Assembly: GCA_029821875.1 (NCBI GenBank)
Contig: JALGXW010000002.1
Coordinates: forward strand, 124,001 to 188,000
Source of the DNA: Candidatus Hebobacterum abditum
Lineage (GTDB): Bacteria > Armatimonadota > Hebobacteria > Hebobacterales > Hebobacteraceae
DNA length: 64,000 nucleotides
Reading direction: 5' to 3'
The notes under the pieces were generated by a model. The model was not told the origin of the DNA, searched no databases, and worked only from the letters and a program-made list of their open reading frames with translations. The translations under genes were made by a program, and so were the position numbers. Below are positions 27,644-36,607 of the stretch, one piece after another (position 1 is the first letter of the stretch; each line of letters starts with the position of its first letter).

Positions 27644-28657
27644 GTGCCTGCCAGGCGTTCGCGCGACTACTACGAGATACTGGGCGTTAGCCGAGATGCC
27701 GACGAGAAGGCGGTCAAGAGCGCCTTCCGCCGCTTGGCGCGCAAGTACCATCCCGACGTGAACCCTGGCGACAAGAAGGCCGAACAACACTTCAAGGAGA
27801 TCAGCGAGGCGTACGAAGTCCTTCGCGACCCCAAGAAGCGATCGCAGTATGATCGCTTCGGCCATCTGGGCGATGCCTGGCGCCAAGCTGCGGCAGGAGC
27901 GCCCGGCGGCGGGGCCGGGCCTTCGGCAGCCGGCCCGGATTTCGACTTCAGCGGCTTCGGCGGCAATCTGAACGATCTCCTGGAGGATCTGCTCGGCGCT
28001 CGCGGCGCGCCGTTCTCGCAGCCCCGCGCGCGGCGGGGCCAGGATGTGCGAGCGGAGATTCAGCTTACACTGGAGGATGCCTTTCGAGGTGTGTCTCGGG
28101 ATGTCACCTTGCCCATCCCCGAAGTCTGCCCAACGTGCAGCGGCGCGGGCATCTTTGGCCAGGGATCAGTCTGCACAAACTGCAAGGGAGGCGGCCAGGT
28201 AGAGCAGGTGAAGAGGCTGCAGGTCAAGATCCCGCCGGGCGTGCGCACAGGGTCCCGCGTTCGCCTCGCAGGTCAGGGGGTCGTCGGACCATCGGGGCAG
28301 CGGGGGGATCTGTACCTGATCCCGAAAGTCCAGCCACATCGGCTGTTCAAGCGGCAGGGAGACGACCTGCACATGGAGGTGCCGGTCTCCTTCGTAGAGG
28401 CGGCACTGGGGGCGGAGATTGAGGTGCCGACTCTGAACGGCCGCGTCACGATGAAGCTGCCTGCCGGCGCGTCGTCGGGACAGCAGCTCCGTCTGGCGGG
28501 GCGCGGCATGCCTCGCATGAAGGGCGGAGGGAGCGGGGACCTGTATGTGCGCATCCGCGTAGTCGTGCCAAAGAACCTGTCCGGGGAGGAGAAGGACCTC
28601 ATCGGACGTCTGAAGGGCCTGCGGCGGGACGACCCGCGCGCCAATCTTCGCGCGTGA
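27644..28657 (+). CDS. dnaJ: DnaJ-type co-chaperone with a shortened zinc finger
   Basis: 337 residues. The J domain (7-75) has the HPD triad at 36-38 ('KYHPDVN') that stimulates DnaK ATPase. A Gly/Phe-rich linker (75-125) follows. The Cys-rich region has only two CxxC units, 'CPTCSGAG' (C162, C165) and 'CTNCKGGG' (C177, C180), against four in standard DnaJ, so one zinc site instead of two. The C-terminal substrate domains run to the end ('QVKIPPGVRTGSRVRLAG', 'FVEAALGAEIEVPTL'). GTG 27644 follows GGCGGAG. It may be called DnaJ or CbpA-like with a mini zinc finger. Confidence 0.88.
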   Translation: MPARRSRDYYEILGVSRDADEKAVKSAFRRLARKYHPDVNPGDKKAEQHFKEISEAYEVLRDPKKRSQYDRFGHLGDAWRQAAAGAPGGGAGPSAAGPDFDFSGFGGNLNDLLEDLLGARGAPFSQPRARRGQDVRAEIQLTLEDAFRGVSRDVTLPIPEVCPTCSGAGIFGQGSVCTNCKGGGQVEQVKRLQVKIPPGVRTGSRVRLAGQGVVGPSGQRGDLYLIPKVQPHRLFKRQGDDLHMEVPVSFVEAALGAEIEVPTLNGRVTMKLPAGASSGQQLRLAGRGMPRMKGGGSGDLYVRIRVVVPKNLSGEEKDLIGRLKGLRRDDPRANLRA

Positions 28658-28687
28658 TCGGTGGACGAGGGGAGGAAGGCGATTCAT

Positions 28688-29035
28688 ATGAGACGAGACT
28701 CCTCTGAGCCACTATATGTGATAAGCGTAGCGGCGAAGCTCGTGGATATGCATCCACAGACGCTGCGCATGTACGAGCGGCTGGGGCTCGTGAAGCCCGC
28801 GCGAACGGAGAACAACATCCGGCTCTACTCGGATGAGGACATAGACCGCTGTCGGCAGATCCAGCGTCTGACGGGCGTTGGCCTGAACCTCGCTGGCGTC
28901 GAGATGGTGCTGGAGCTGCTGCAGAGGATGGAGACCATGCGGCGCGACCTCGAGGAGGAGATGGAGCGGCGGGAGGAGGAGCTGGCGCGGGAGATCCAGC
29001 GACTTCGCCGGGAGGCGGCGACGGCAAGGCGGTAG
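28688..29035 (+). CDS. hspR: HspR heat-shock repressor (MerR family)
   Basis: 115 residues. The MerR-type winged helix starts 'LYVISVAAKLVDMHPQTLR', then 'MYERLGLVKPAR', 'NNIRLYSDEDIDRC' and 'LTGVGLNLAGVEMVLEL', all matching actinobacterial HspR. A charged coiled coil (about 80-112) follows. HspR represses chaperone genes and often uses DnaK as co-repressor. ATG 28688 is preferred over a GTG at 28661 because GGGGAGGAAG (28670-28679) lies 9 nt before it. A HAIR-like operator lies in the promoter of this operon, so it should regulate itself. Confidence 0.93.
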   Translation: MRRDSSEPLYVISVAAKLVDMHPQTLRMYERLGLVKPARTENNIRLYSDEDIDRCRQIQRLTGVGLNLAGVEMVLELLQRMETMRRDLEEEMERREEELAREIQRLRREAATARR

Positions 29036-29115
29036 CGCCGACGCGGCCGCTGTTCCCGCGATTCTACGGGCATTCGGCCCGGCGCGTGCCGCGGCAGGTT
29101 GGAGTCATCAGGACC

Positions 29116-31581
29116 ATGGACATAAACAAGTTCACCGACAGAGCAAAGCAAGCGCTGATGGCGAGCCAGGAGGCGATGCGCCGCCACCAGCATTCTCAGG
29201 TCGATGTCGAGCACCTGCTGCTCGCTCTGCTTGAGTCGAGCGACGGCCTCGCCAGCGAAATCATCGCCAAGGCTGGCGGTGACCCGGCCGGCGTGAAGCG
29301 CGACGTCGAGTCCGCCCTCGCACGCGGTCCCAGGGCGGAGGTCACCGGCGGCGGCACGGGCCAGGTCTACGTCACTCCTGCTCTGCTGGAGATCCTCGAG
29401 CGTACTGCCTGGGAGCACGCTCAGCGAATGCAGGACGACCTGATCGCGATCGAGCACCTTCTGCTGGCAATCGTGACGCAGGAGAGGTCCGACGCGGCGC
29501 GGATGCTTCGCTCCAATGGCGTCACGGTGGAGGGTCTGCAGCGCGCTGTCGCCGAGGTGAGGGGCGGCCAGCGCGTGACGGATCAGGGCGCGGAAGGGCG
29601 CTACCAGGCGCTCGAGCGCTTCAGCCGCGATCTGACCGAACTGGCCCGCCAGGGAAAGCTCGACCCCGTGATCGGCCGGGATGCCGAGATCCAGCGAGTC
29701 ATCCAGATCCTGAGCCGCCGGACCAAGAGCAACCCTGTGCTGATCGGAGATCCGGGCGTTGGCAAGACGGCGGTGGCCGAAGGCCTCGCACAGAAGATCG
29801 TGTCCGGAGAGATCCCGCGCACGCTGAAGGAGAAGCGCATACTCGCGCTCGACCTGGGCGCGATGGTGGCCGGGTCGAAGTTCCGCGGGGAGTTCGAGGA
29901 GCGCCTGAAGGCCGTGATGGACGAGATCCGCGAGGCCGAAGGCAAGGTAATGGTCTTCATCGACGAGCTGCATACGGTGGTGGGAGCCGGCGCGGCCGAA
30001 GGCGCCATCGATGCCTCCAACATGCTCAAGCCGGCGCTCGCGCGGGGGGAGCTGCAGGCCATCGGCGCGACCACGCTCGATGAGTACAGGAAGCACATCG
30101 AGAAGGACACCGCGCTGGAGCGCCGCTTCGCCCCTGTCTTCGTGGAAGAGCCGAGTGTCGAGGATACGATTGCCATCCTGAAGGGCCTCCGAGAGCGCTA
30201 CGAAGAGCACCACAGTGTCTCCTACGACGAGGACGCGCTGGAGGCGGCGGCCCGTCTGTCGGCCCGGTACATCACAGATCGATTCCTCCCAGACAAGGCC
30301 ATAGACCTCATCGATGAGGCAGGATCGAAGAAGCACCTGCAGGTCGTGCTGTCCCCGCCGGACATCGCCCAGCTGGAGACTCAGGTGTCGCGGCTGGAGG
30401 AGCAACGGGAGGCCGCCGCTCTTCGCCAGGACTACGAGACGGCGGCGAAGATCAAGCAGGAGATCGAGGTGCTGCGCTCACAGCTCGATGAGAAGGAGAA
30501 GGAGTGGGAGTCGGAGACAGGCGAGGCCGATTCTCGCGTGACGGCCGAGGACATAGCGCAGATCGTCGCCACATGGACAGGCATCCCGGTCTCCCGCATG
30601 TTCGAGGAGGAGAGCGACAAGCTTCTGCGGATGGAGGAGGAGCTGCACAAGCGCGTCATTGGGCAGGACGAGGCGGTCCACGCCATATCGGAGAGCATCC
30701 GGCGGGCAAGAGCCGGCCTCAAGGACCCGAAGCGGCCCATCGGATCGTTCGTCTTCCTCGGGCCGACCGGGGTGGGCAAGACGGAGCTCGCACGCGCGTT
30801 GGCGGAGTTTCTGTTCGACGACGAAGACGCCATGATCCGCCTCGACATGTCGGAGTACATGGAGCGGTTCGCCGTCTCGCGCATGGTCGGCGCTCCGCCT
30901 GGCTACGTCGGCTACGAGGAGGGCGGCCAGCTCACCGAAGCGGTGCGGCGCCGGCCCTACCGAGTCGTCCTCTTCGACGAGATCGAGAAGGCCCACCCCG
31001 ACGTATTCAACATGCTGCTGCAGATTCTGGAGGACGGGCGCCTGACCGATGCTGCCGGGCGTGTCGTCGACTTCAGGAACACCGCGTTGATCATGACGAG
31101 CAACCTGGGAAGCCAGCATGCTCGGTCCGGCTCCCTCGGACTGGGTGCCGGCGACGCGGCCAAGGATTTCGCTCGCACGCGAGAGCAGATGCTGGAGGAG
31201 TTGAGGAAGACCTTCCGGCCCGAGTTGCTCAACAGAATCGACGAGATCGTCGTTTTCGAGCCCTTGAGCAGGGAGCAGATCGAGCAGATCGTGGACCTCA
31301 TGCTCAACCGCGTGCGCGAGCAACTCACGGAGCGCGACATCAGCCTCGAGGTCACGGAGCCCGCGCGCTTGCTCCTTGCGAAGGAGGGATTCGACCCGGA
31401 TTATGGCGCCCGACCCCTCCGGCGTACGATCCAACGTCTGGTCGAGAACCCAGTCGCGCGGGGCATTCTCCAGGGCGAGTACCGCGGGGGCGACACGGTC
31501 GTGCTCGATGTAGAGGACGACAAGCTTGTGCCCCGTCTGCTCGTCCCCACGACGGAGAAGCAGGCGACGGCCTCCGAGTAG
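29116..31581 (+). CDS. clpC: Clp-family AAA+ unfoldase, ClpC-like
   Basis: 821 residues from ATG 29116 (MDINKF). The double N-domain is 1-145. The first AAA+ module has Walker A 'GDPGVGKT' (211-218) and 'VFIDELHTV'. The second has 'GPTGVGKT' (549-556) and '[16 protein letters not shown]'. The middle region (about 413-470) is short and holds a UVR-like stretch '[18 protein letters not shown]', as in ClpC, not the ~120-residue ClpB M-domain. An insert after the second sensor region has 'GSLGLGAG' with L-G-L at 674-676, in the place of the ClpP-docking [LIV]-G-[FL] loop. So it probably feeds ClpP rather than acting only as a disaggregase; many pipelines would call it ClpB. It ends the HspR operon. 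Confidence 0.82.
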   Translation: MDINKFTDRAKQALMASQEAMRRHQHSQVDVEHLLLALLESSDGLASEIIAKAGGDPAGVKRDVESALARGPRAEVTGGGTGQVYVTPALLEILERTAWEHAQRMQDDLIAIEHLLLAIVTQERSDAARMLRSNGVTVEGLQRAVAEVRGGQRVTDQGAEGRYQALERFSRDLTELARQGKLDPVIGRDAEIQRVIQILSRRTKSNPVLIGDPGVGKTAVAEGLAQKIVSGEIPRTLKEKRILALDLGAMVAGSKFRGEFEERLKAVMDEIREAEGKVMVFIDELHTVVGAGAAEGAIDASNMLKPALARGELQAIGATTLDEYRKHIEKDTALERRFAPVFVEEPSVEDTIAILKGLRERYEEHHSVSYDEDALEAAARLSARYITDRFLPDKAIDLIDEAGSKKHLQVVLSPPDIAQLETQVSRLEEQREAAALRQDYETAAKIKQEIEVLRSQLDEKEKEWESETGEADSRVTAEDIAQIVATWTGIPVSRMFEEESDKLLRMEEELHKRVIGQDEAVHAISESIRRARAGLKDPKRPIGSFVFLGPTGVGKTELARALAEFLFDDEDAMIRLDMSEYMERFAVSRMVGAPPGYVGYEEGGQLTEAVRRRPYRVVLFDEIEKAHPDVFNMLLQILEDGRLTDAAGRVVDFRNTALIMTSNLGSQHARSGSLGLGAGDAAKDFARTREQMLEELRKTFRPELLNRIDEIVVFEPLSREQIEQIVDLMLNRVREQLTERDISLEVTEPARLLLAKEGFDPDYGARPLRRTIQRLVENPVARGILQGEYRGGDTVVLDVEDDKLVPRLLVPTTEKQATASE

Positions 31582-31652
31582 GCACAGCCCTACGCCAAAG
31601 CGCCCTGCTTACTTCACAGGAATGTCACAGGCCAGACGTAAGCTCCCAACAG

Positions 31653-31678
31653 CGGGCCAGCGCGTCGACGCTGGCCCG
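31653..31678 (+). terminator. Hairpin terminator after the heat-shock operon
   Basis: CGGGCCAGCG (31653-31662) and CGCTGGCCCG (31669-31678) make a perfect 10-bp stem with loop CGTCGA, 72 nt past the clpC stop. The T tail is short (TCTGCTC), so termination may be partial. Confidence 0.6.
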
Positions 31679-31707
31679 TCTGCTCCCGAACTGAACTGGA
31701 GGTCCCA

Positions 31708-32997
31708 GTGGAGAAGCTGGGAGATGCAGTAGACCTCTTCAAGTGCTGCATATTCACCCTCAACGCCTTCACAATCGTGCTGCCGGCCTTTCTCGTCGCC
31801 GGCGCCCTCGTTGTATTCGTCCCGAGCTACTCGGTGATGAAGTACCTCGGGGCAAGGGCCAGCCGTATCATCTCCTACGGGGTGGCAGCGGTCTCCGGCA
31901 ACGTGCTCACCGTGTGCTCATGCAATGTCGTGCCGATCTTCGCCGGCATTCTTCGTCGAGGCGCAGGGATCGGGCCGGCCTTCTGCTTCGTGTTCGCGGC
32001 CCCCGCCATTCACATCGTCAACACGGCATTCACGTACCAGGTCATCGGCCCGCGCCTCGCGCTGTGGCGTTTCTTCACCGTCCCCATCATCGCCGTTGTG
32101 CTCGGGGCGATCATGGCGACGATCTTCCGCAAGGAGGAGAAGGACCGCCAGTGCGAGGTGCAAGGCGGGGGGGCTGTCTCGCTGGTTGCGGCGACGGCCG
32201 AGCAAGCCAGACGCGGCGAGTTGTTCCTAGGGCTCCTCATTGGCGTGCTCATCTTCGGCGCGTGGATGCCGCTCGACGGGAATCTGCCCGGCAAGCTCGG
32301 CCAATACGTGAGGCTGGCCGGCGTCCTCATCGCTGCCGGCGTCCTCACTAGGCTGGCAGTGAAGTGGTTCGGGCGGGAGGAATCCAGGGAGTGGGGACGC
32401 CAGACGTGGCTGCTGCTGCGGATGATCCTCCCCATCTTCGCAGTTTCCGTGATCGTGATCGCCTTCATTATCCAGCGGATCGAGCTGAAGTGGATCATGC
32501 CGACCGCCGCTGACACGGGCGGAATCCGGTTTGGCCATCCCGAGGGAAACTCGCTGCCCGCTGTCTTCATCGCCTCTGTATTCAGCACACTGATGTACTT
32601 CCCCATGCTGACAGAGGTGGCGTTTGCCAAGGGGCTGCTGCTCCGCCACTTCGCTCTCGGGCCGGCTCTCGCACTGCTGCTGGGCGGTCCGGGGCTCAGC
32701 CTGCCCGGGCTCCTGCTGGTGAGCAAGGTCGCGGGCTGGAAGAAGATGATCGTCTACTGGTTGCTGATGGTGACTCTCATCACTCTCGTCGCCTTCGCCT
32801 TCGGCACCCACTACGGGGAATACGAATGCTCCTGTCAGCTGAAGGGACCTGGCTCGGAGATGCTGGTGGACTCGCCTCCCGCGGTGGGATGGGTCGGTCT
32901 GGGATGGTATGCTGTGTTGATGGCGTGGATCGCGCTGATGCTGGCGAAGGCGGGGCGCGGTAGGGGCCCGGACGACGCCGTCGAGGATAGCGCCTAG
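31708..32997 (+). CDS. Permease of the DUF318/ArsP-like family
   Basis: 429 residues with about ten membrane helices. The two symmetric halves of this permease family can be seen: 'VSGNVLTVCSCNVVPIFAGILRRGAGIGPAFCF' (given here as contiguous family blocks 'VCSCNVVPIFAG' and 'FAAPAIHIVN') and a later 'LMYFPMLTEVAFAKGLL'. Relatives (YraQ, ArsP) export small molecules, including organoarsenicals in ArsP, and are often linked to redox or metal proteins. The Cys-Ser-Cys in the membrane and a late 'CSC' (near 'YECSCQLKG') could bind metal; this is inference. GTG 31708 follows GGAGG (31698-31702). Confidence 0.72.
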   Translation: MEKLGDAVDLFKCCIFTLNAFTIVLPAFLVAGALVVFVPSYSVMKYLGARASRIISYGVAAVSGNVLTVCSCNVVPIFAGILRRGAGIGPAFCFVFAAPAIHIVNTAFTYQVIGPRLALWRFFTVPIIAVVLGAIMATIFRKEEKDRQCEVQGGGAVSLVAATAEQARRGELFLGLLIGVLIFGAWMPLDGNLPGKLGQYVRLAGVLIAAGVLTRLAVKWFGREESREWGRQTWLLLRMILPIFAVSVIVIAFIIQRIELKWIMPTAADTGGIRFGHPEGNSLPAVFIASVFSTLMYFPMLTEVAFAKGLLLRHFALGPALALLLGGPGLSLPGLLLVSKVAGWKKMIVYWLLMVTLITLVAFAFGTHYGEYECSCQLKGPGSEMLVDSPPAVGWVGLGWYAVLMAWIALMLAKAGRGRGPDDAVEDSA

Positions 32998-33071
32998 GCG
33001 AGGCAGGCGAGGGCGCGCAGGGCGCCTCGTCGACGCGCGGAGAAGCAGGCGCTGTGACGGCGCGCTGAGGG

Positions 33072-35777
33072 CTATTCCGCTGAGGTCGGAGATTCCTCTA
33101 CCGGGCCCGCCAGTACCGCGACATATCCATCCGGGTGCAGGAACTTCCCAGCAGCGCTGTGCACCTCTCCCGTCGTGATGGCCCCTAGGATCCCCGGGTA
33201 CTCGTAGGCATGGTAGAGCCCTAGGTCGTAGAAGGCGGCGAGGACCAGCTCCCGCGCAATCCCGGCGTATGTCTCCATTCTGCGGGCGACGGTGCCCTTC
33301 ACGTAGTCCTTCCAGAGCTGCAGCTCCTCCGCGGACGGCTCCTCCTGCTGGATGCGGCGAAGCTCCGCCAGCGCTGCCTGCAGCGCCTTGTCGGCGTTCT
33401 CGGGATTGACGCCCATATGGAGGACCCACGGCCCCGGACCCCAGTACGCATAGTAGTAGCTGTACACGTAGTAGGCCAGCCCCAGCTCCTCCCGTATCTG
33501 CATGTTCAGGCGACTCATGAAGCCTCGTCCCAGGACGTAGTTCATGAGATCGGCCCGGTAGTACTCGGGGTCTCTTCTGCTGATGCCGGGGAAGCCGAGC
33601 GCGATGTCGACTTGGGTCTTGTTCGGTACCGGCACCAGGTGGGTGACCGGCTGCGCGGGCACACTCACCGGCGTGAGCTGCGGCTCTGCCGGCTCGCCGC
33701 GCCGCTGCCATTCGGCGAAGGCCTTCTGCACGATGTCGGCGGCCTCCCCAGGTTCGATGTCGCCAACGATGGCAAGGAACGTGTTCTCCGGGCGGTAGTA
33801 GCGGGCGTGGAAGGCCGCGAGGTCGTCTCTTGTGATTGAGGCAACTGTCTCGGCTGTCCCAAGCCGCGGCGAGTGGAAGGGATGGCCTTCAGGATGGAGC
33901 CGGGCGAACAGCTCCTTCTCAGCGACTTCATACGTGTCCTCGTCGCGACGCTGCTGGGCGGCGATGATCTCCGAGCGAACGTTCTCGAGCTCGTCCTCGG
34001 GGAACGCAGGCATCATCAGTTGCTCGGCTGCCGCCTCGAGCAGGAGGCCGAGGTCGCCCTTCAGGCAGCGGCCGGCGATGGTTCCCACCTGAACTCCGGT
34101 GCTGAGAGAGAGGTCTGCTGCGGCCGTCTCGAGCTCCCCCCGGATCTCCTGCCAGGAGTGCTTCGTCGTGCCGCGAGACAGCATCTCGGCGCAGAACGCC
34201 GCCAGCCCAGACTTCCCCTGCGGGTCAAACACGGGGCCGGCCATGACGTTGCCGTACATCACGAGGAAGGGGGCAGAATGGTTCTCCTGTATCACCACGA
34301 CCATGCCGTTGTCGAGTTCGATTCGATGGATCGGCGCCACACTCCCCAGGCCGGCCGGCGGCGGCACGAGCATATCATCTGCTCCGGGCCACGATGGTCC
34401 GTGCGAATCGCGGCGCCAGTGGACGTCGATGGGCGGACGGGCGGCCTCGCCGCCGCCAGGCTCCTCGCCGGTGGGGATGAGCCAGCCAACCGTGCGGTTG
34501 TCCTCGACGAAATACTGGCGGGCCACGCGCCGGATGTCCTCTGCCGTCACCTCGTCGACCTTTGCGGGGAATGTCTCGAGGTAGGTGTGATCGTGGATGA
34601 TGTGATAGTAGCCGATCTGTCGTGCGAGCTTGGTGACGCCATCCCCTGAGTAGACGAAGTTGGCCTTCGTCTTGTTCTTGGCCTTCGTCAGCTCGCGCTC
34701 GTCAACGGGTTCGTTCTTGACGGCCTCCATGATCTCGTCGAAAGCGGCCTCGACCTTCTCGTGGTCCACGCCGGGCCGAATGGCTACCTCGAACGAGAAG
34801 ACCGTGGGCGTGGGGTTCTCGTACTGCCACCCACCTGCCGTGGAGGCGAGCCCGCTGTGAACGAGCGCGCGGTAGAGCCGGCTGGTTCGGCCGCTGCTCA
34901 CGATGTTCTGGAAGACCTCGAGCGCCACATGGTCTGGATGGTGAATCGGAGGAACTTCGTAGACGGCCTGCAAGTAGGCGGTCCGGCCCGGCACCTCCAG
35001 AGTGACGCGCCTTTCGCCGGCGGGCCCGCGCCCCGGGTTGGGCGCGGGGGGAGGAGTGTCGCTCGAGGGGATCGCGCCGAAGTACTGCTCTGCCTTCTCG
35101 AACACATCCTCCGCCGCAACGTCGCCCACGACGACGAGCACGGCGTTGCCGGGGGCATAGTGGCTCTTGTAGTAGGACACCACGTCCTCTCGCGAGAGCG
35201 AGCGCAGGTCGTCCTTCTCGCCAATGACCGTTCTGCCATACGGCTGGCCAGGAAACTGCTCGGCCATCACTTTGCGCCGAAGCAGGAACGTCGGGTCGTT
35301 CTCGGCTCCCTCGAATTCCGACAGCACGACGCCCTTCTCAGCCTCGATATCCTCGGCCGACAGCGCGCAGCCGGCCATACGATCGGACTCGATGTCGAAC
35401 GCGAGGTCGAGGGCGTCGGCCGGGAGTGTCTCGACGTAGGCCGTGTAGTCCATTGATGTGAAGCCGTTGAGATAGCCGCCCTGGGCGGTGACGAGGCGGT
35501 TCGCCTCCCGGCCGCTCAGCCGTTCCGTTCCCTTGAACGCCGTGTGTTCCAGGAAGTGGCTGATCCCAGCCTGGCCAGGCAGCTCGTGCCTGATCCCAAC
35601 TCGGTACCAGATGTACGACGAGACCAGGGGAGCCGAATGATCCTCCTGCACCAGCACCTCGAGACCGTTTGGCAAGGTCCGCTGCTGAACGCCGTCGGTC
35701 TCGGCGCCGGCCGGGTTGCCGGCCAGCAGGAAGACTGCGATAAGGCCGAGTAGCATCCACGGGTCAGTACTAGCCAT
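33072..35777 (-). CDS. Secreted M16 family zinc metallopeptidase (two-repeat)
   Basis: 901 residues. Signal peptide 'MLLGLIAVFLLAGNPAGA' (cleavage about 25). The first M16 half has the inverted zinc motif HxxEH as 'HFLEH' (H74, E77, H78), with 'GYLNGFTSMDYTAYVETLP' following. The second half starts 'HRIELDNGMVVVIQENHSAP' but lacks HxxEH, so it is the inactive partner lobe usual for pitrilysin-type clam-shell peptidases. It degrades unfolded peptides in the envelope. ATG 35777 is chosen because the signal peptide begins there and GGAG lies 10 nt upstream. It is the last gene of the mreD-PBP2 operon, 30 nt from its neighbour. Confidence 0.88.
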   Translation of the reverse strand: MASTDPWMLLGLIAVFLLAGNPAGAETDGVQQRTLPNGLEVLVQEDHSAPLVSSYIWYRVGIRHELPGQAGISHFLEHTAFKGTERLSGREANRLVTAQGGYLNGFTSMDYTAYVETLPADALDLAFDIESDRMAGCALSAEDIEAEKGVVLSEFEGAENDPTFLLRRKVMAEQFPGQPYGRTVIGEKDDLRSLSREDVVSYYKSHYAPGNAVLVVVGDVAAEDVFEKAEQYFGAIPSSDTPPPAPNPGRGPAGERRVTLEVPGRTAYLQAVYEVPPIHHPDHVALEVFQNIVSSGRTSRLYRALVHSGLASTAGGWQYENPTPTVFSFEVAIRPGVDHEKVEAAFDEIMEAVKNEPVDERELTKAKNKTKANFVYSGDGVTKLARQIGYYHIIHDHTYLETFPAKVDEVTAEDIRRVARQYFVEDNRTVGWLIPTGEEPGGGEAARPPIDVHWRRDSHGPSWPGADDMLVPPPAGLGSVAPIHRIELDNGMVVVIQENHSAPFLVMYGNVMAGPVFDPQGKSGLAAFCAEMLSRGTTKHSWQEIRGELETAAADLSLSTGVQVGTIAGRCLKGDLGLLLEAAAEQLMMPAFPEDELENVRSEIIAAQQRRDEDTYEVAEKELFARLHPEGHPFHSPRLGTAETVASITRDDLAAFHARYYRPENTFLAIVGDIEPGEAADIVQKAFAEWQRRGEPAEPQLTPVSVPAQPVTHLVPVPNKTQVDIALGFPGISRRDPEYYRADLMNYVLGRGFMSRLNMQIREELGLAYYVYSYYYAYWGPGPWVLHMGVNPENADKALQAALAELRRIQQEEPSAEELQLWKDYVKGTVARRMETYAGIARELVLAAFYDLGLYHAYEYPGILGAITTGEVHSAAGKFLHPDGYVAVLAGPVEESPTSAE

Positions 35778-35807
35778 TCTCTCTTCACTCCACACGAGAT
35801 CCATGGG

Positions 35808-36596
35808 TCAGCTGCCGCGGCGCCGCATGCGAGCACTGAGCACCATGACAAACACAGGCAACGCAAGTAGGACGGCCACGCTCATCAGCTTCATCGCACC
35901 GGGTGCCCACGACAGCACCGCGGCTGCGGCCGCTGCGGCTCCGACCGCCGACCCGAGCCACAGAGCCTTCCGCCACGGGTCCATTGCCTCTAGGCCGTGC
36001 CGCCATGTTTCGATGCTGGAGTACGGCCGGCCGCATTCTGCGCACTCCAGAGAGCGGTTGCGGCGCGGTGTGCCGCATCGCGGGCATGTCATCTCCTTCG
36101 CCGCCGCGTCCTCGATCTCCGTTCTCATCTTCTCCAGCCAGTAGCGCTCCTGCTTCAGGCTGGGGTCGAGCTCCAGCGCCGCCTCGTACTCCTGCGCGGC
36201 TAGCTCACGCTTCCCCAGCCGGCGATACACATCGGCCAGCAGCGAGTGGGCATGGGGGTTGTCAGGGTAGCCCTCGATAGCCGTGCGGTACTTGGCGATC
36301 TCAGCATCGTCGAGCTTGCTGCTGATCCTGCGGTCCGCATAGCGTCCCAAGGAGCGGAGAAGAAGCGCAGGGCCAAACACGCCGACACAGAGGATGAGCA
36401 GCCCCGGTCCGCCGTGGAGCATGTGGGAGATCGAGAAGAACATCAGGAAGAACAGCCCGACCCCCAACATCACTGCCTCGCGCGCTGAGATGCGGCGGTC
36501 GAACAGGGCTGAGAGAATCCAGAAGCCGCCTGCGAAGCCTATCAGCGCGCAGACGACGATCTTGAACGCGATGACGAACGCTTCCCCGAAGGGCAT
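35808..36596 (-). CDS. Membrane protein with TPR and zinc-ribbon segments
   Basis: 262 residues. Two to four membrane helices are at 7-80 ('FKIVVCALIGFAGGFWILSALF', given as the first helix region) and two more at about 205-255. The cytosolic middle has a TPR unit ('NPHAHSLLADVYRRLGKREL', 'AAQEYEAALELDPSLKQ'). A four-Cys zinc ribbon follows ('CPRCGTP' and 'CAECGRPY'). ATG 36596 is taken over TTG 36602. It lies 11 nt after the secreted-protein gene upstream in the operon. The function is unknown; the position suggests a cell-envelope or protein-quality role. Confidence 0.68.
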   Translation of the reverse strand: MPFGEAFVIAFKIVVCALIGFAGGFWILSALFDRRISAREAVMLGVGLFFLMFFSISHMLHGGPGLLILCVGVFGPALLLRSLGRYADRRISSKLDDAEIAKYRTAIEGYPDNPHAHSLLADVYRRLGKRELAAQEYEAALELDPSLKQERYWLEKMRTEIEDAAAKEMTCPRCGTPRRNRSLECAECGRPYSSIETWRHGLEAMDPWRKALWLGSAVGAAAAAAAVLSWAPGAMKLMSVAVLLALPVFVMVLSARMRRRGS

Positions 36597-36607
36597 GTGC
36601 AAGGTCG

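Noticed and set aside
28825-30405. 526-codon minus-strand frame opposite hspR and the clpC-like gene
   Set aside because: It is an antisense shadow of two well-supported genes and shows no motif of its own.
29116-31581. Naming the last heat-shock gene clpB
   Set aside because: The long ClpB coiled-coil middle domain is missing, and a UVR-like segment with an LGL loop is present instead, which points to ClpC.
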